From NCBI GenBank assembly GCA_020344865.1, contig CP070830.1, positions 1,324,438 to 1,330,439 on the forward strand: a stretch of DNA of 6,002 bases. The letters run 5' to 3'. The notes beneath the pieces are model-generated. The model made no database searches. It saw only the letters and a list, made by a program, of their open reading frames with translations, and was not told the origin of the DNA. The DNA is from Planctomycetota bacterium. Lineage in GTDB: Bacteria; Planctomycetota; Phycisphaerae; Sedimentisphaerales; Anaerobacaceae. Numbering within the stretch: position 1 is the stretch's first letter; each line of letters starts with the position of its first letter. Shown here piece after piece: positions 5,896 through 6,002 of the stretch. Position numbers and translations under genes: made by a program.

Positions 5896-5922
5896 CACTG
5901 ATGTCGCGCACGGAAATTGAAA

Positions 5923-6002
5923 TCAGCCCGTACCGTCAACCTCGAATGACTCGAAAAACTCCTGCGCCTTCTCTTCAAGGACTTCGGGTAAATTACTCTT
6001 TA
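5923..6002 (-). CDS. C-terminal end of an unidentified protein (5' part outside window)
   Basis: Read from the right edge on the minus strand, one frame gives 25 codons ending in TGA at 5925-5923. The visible tail begins KSNLPEVLEEKAQEFF and ends SFEVDGTG. It is acidic, amphipathic and protein-like, and the other minus frames close sooner. It is too short to identify. The gene converges on the rhomboid gene with a 27-bp gap, in which I see no clear terminator hairpin. Confidence 0.6.
   Translation of the reverse strand, partial: KSNLPEVLEEKAQEFFESFEVDGTG

Noticed and set aside
5896..5922. Shared terminator between the convergent genes
   Set aside because: Only a weak TGAT/ATCA pairing with a long loop is present and there is no T-run on either strand.

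Overview
The window looks like chromosomal DNA from an environmental planctomycete, most likely of the Phycisphaerae/Sedimentisphaerales type. This assignment is inference from protein style and not from a marker gene. The evidence is a secreted parallel beta-helix protein with the closing phrases 'SPCIDAGDPNY' and 'RIDMGAYEF', an exported esterase-like domain fused to an FG-GAP-type propeller, and CxC/CxxC zinc ribbons of the kind common in planctomycete proteins. No rRNA, tRNA, CRISPR array, transposase or phage gene was seen.

Layout from left to right: (1) 1-1805, minus strand: the first 601 codons of a large secreted protein whose 3' end lies outside the window. Its order is signal peptide, right-handed beta-helix, PKD-like domain, then a second Ig-like domain. 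(2) 1806-2363: a repeat-rich gap. It holds a candidate promoter for the beta-helix gene, a 127-bp element that folds as a perfect-armed four-way junction (2070-2196), a small terminator-like hairpin with a T-run next to it, and several clusters of a roughly 10-bp TTCGTG/TCCGTG motif. (3) 2364-4217, minus strand: an exported protein with an esterase-like alpha/beta-hydrolase domain, apparently without its catalytic His, joined to a VCBS/FG-GAP-like propeller. (4) 4218-4707: a divergent intergenic region with candidate promoters pointing both ways and short hairpins in the leaders. (5) 4708-5895, plus strand: a rhomboid intramembrane serine protease with all catalytic residues and a C-terminal tail of two zinc ribbons. 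(6) 5923-6002, minus strand: the last 25 codons of a convergent gene that enters from the right.

The first two proteins are cell-envelope or secreted proteins and the third is a membrane protease. No pathway link between them can be shown from this sequence. They do not form one operon: the rhomboid gene is divergent from the hydrolase gene, and the beta-helix gene appears to have its own promoter 558 bp downstream of the hydrolase stop codon. The least explained part of the window is the structured repeat element at 2070-2196 and its flanking 10-bp-period repeats.
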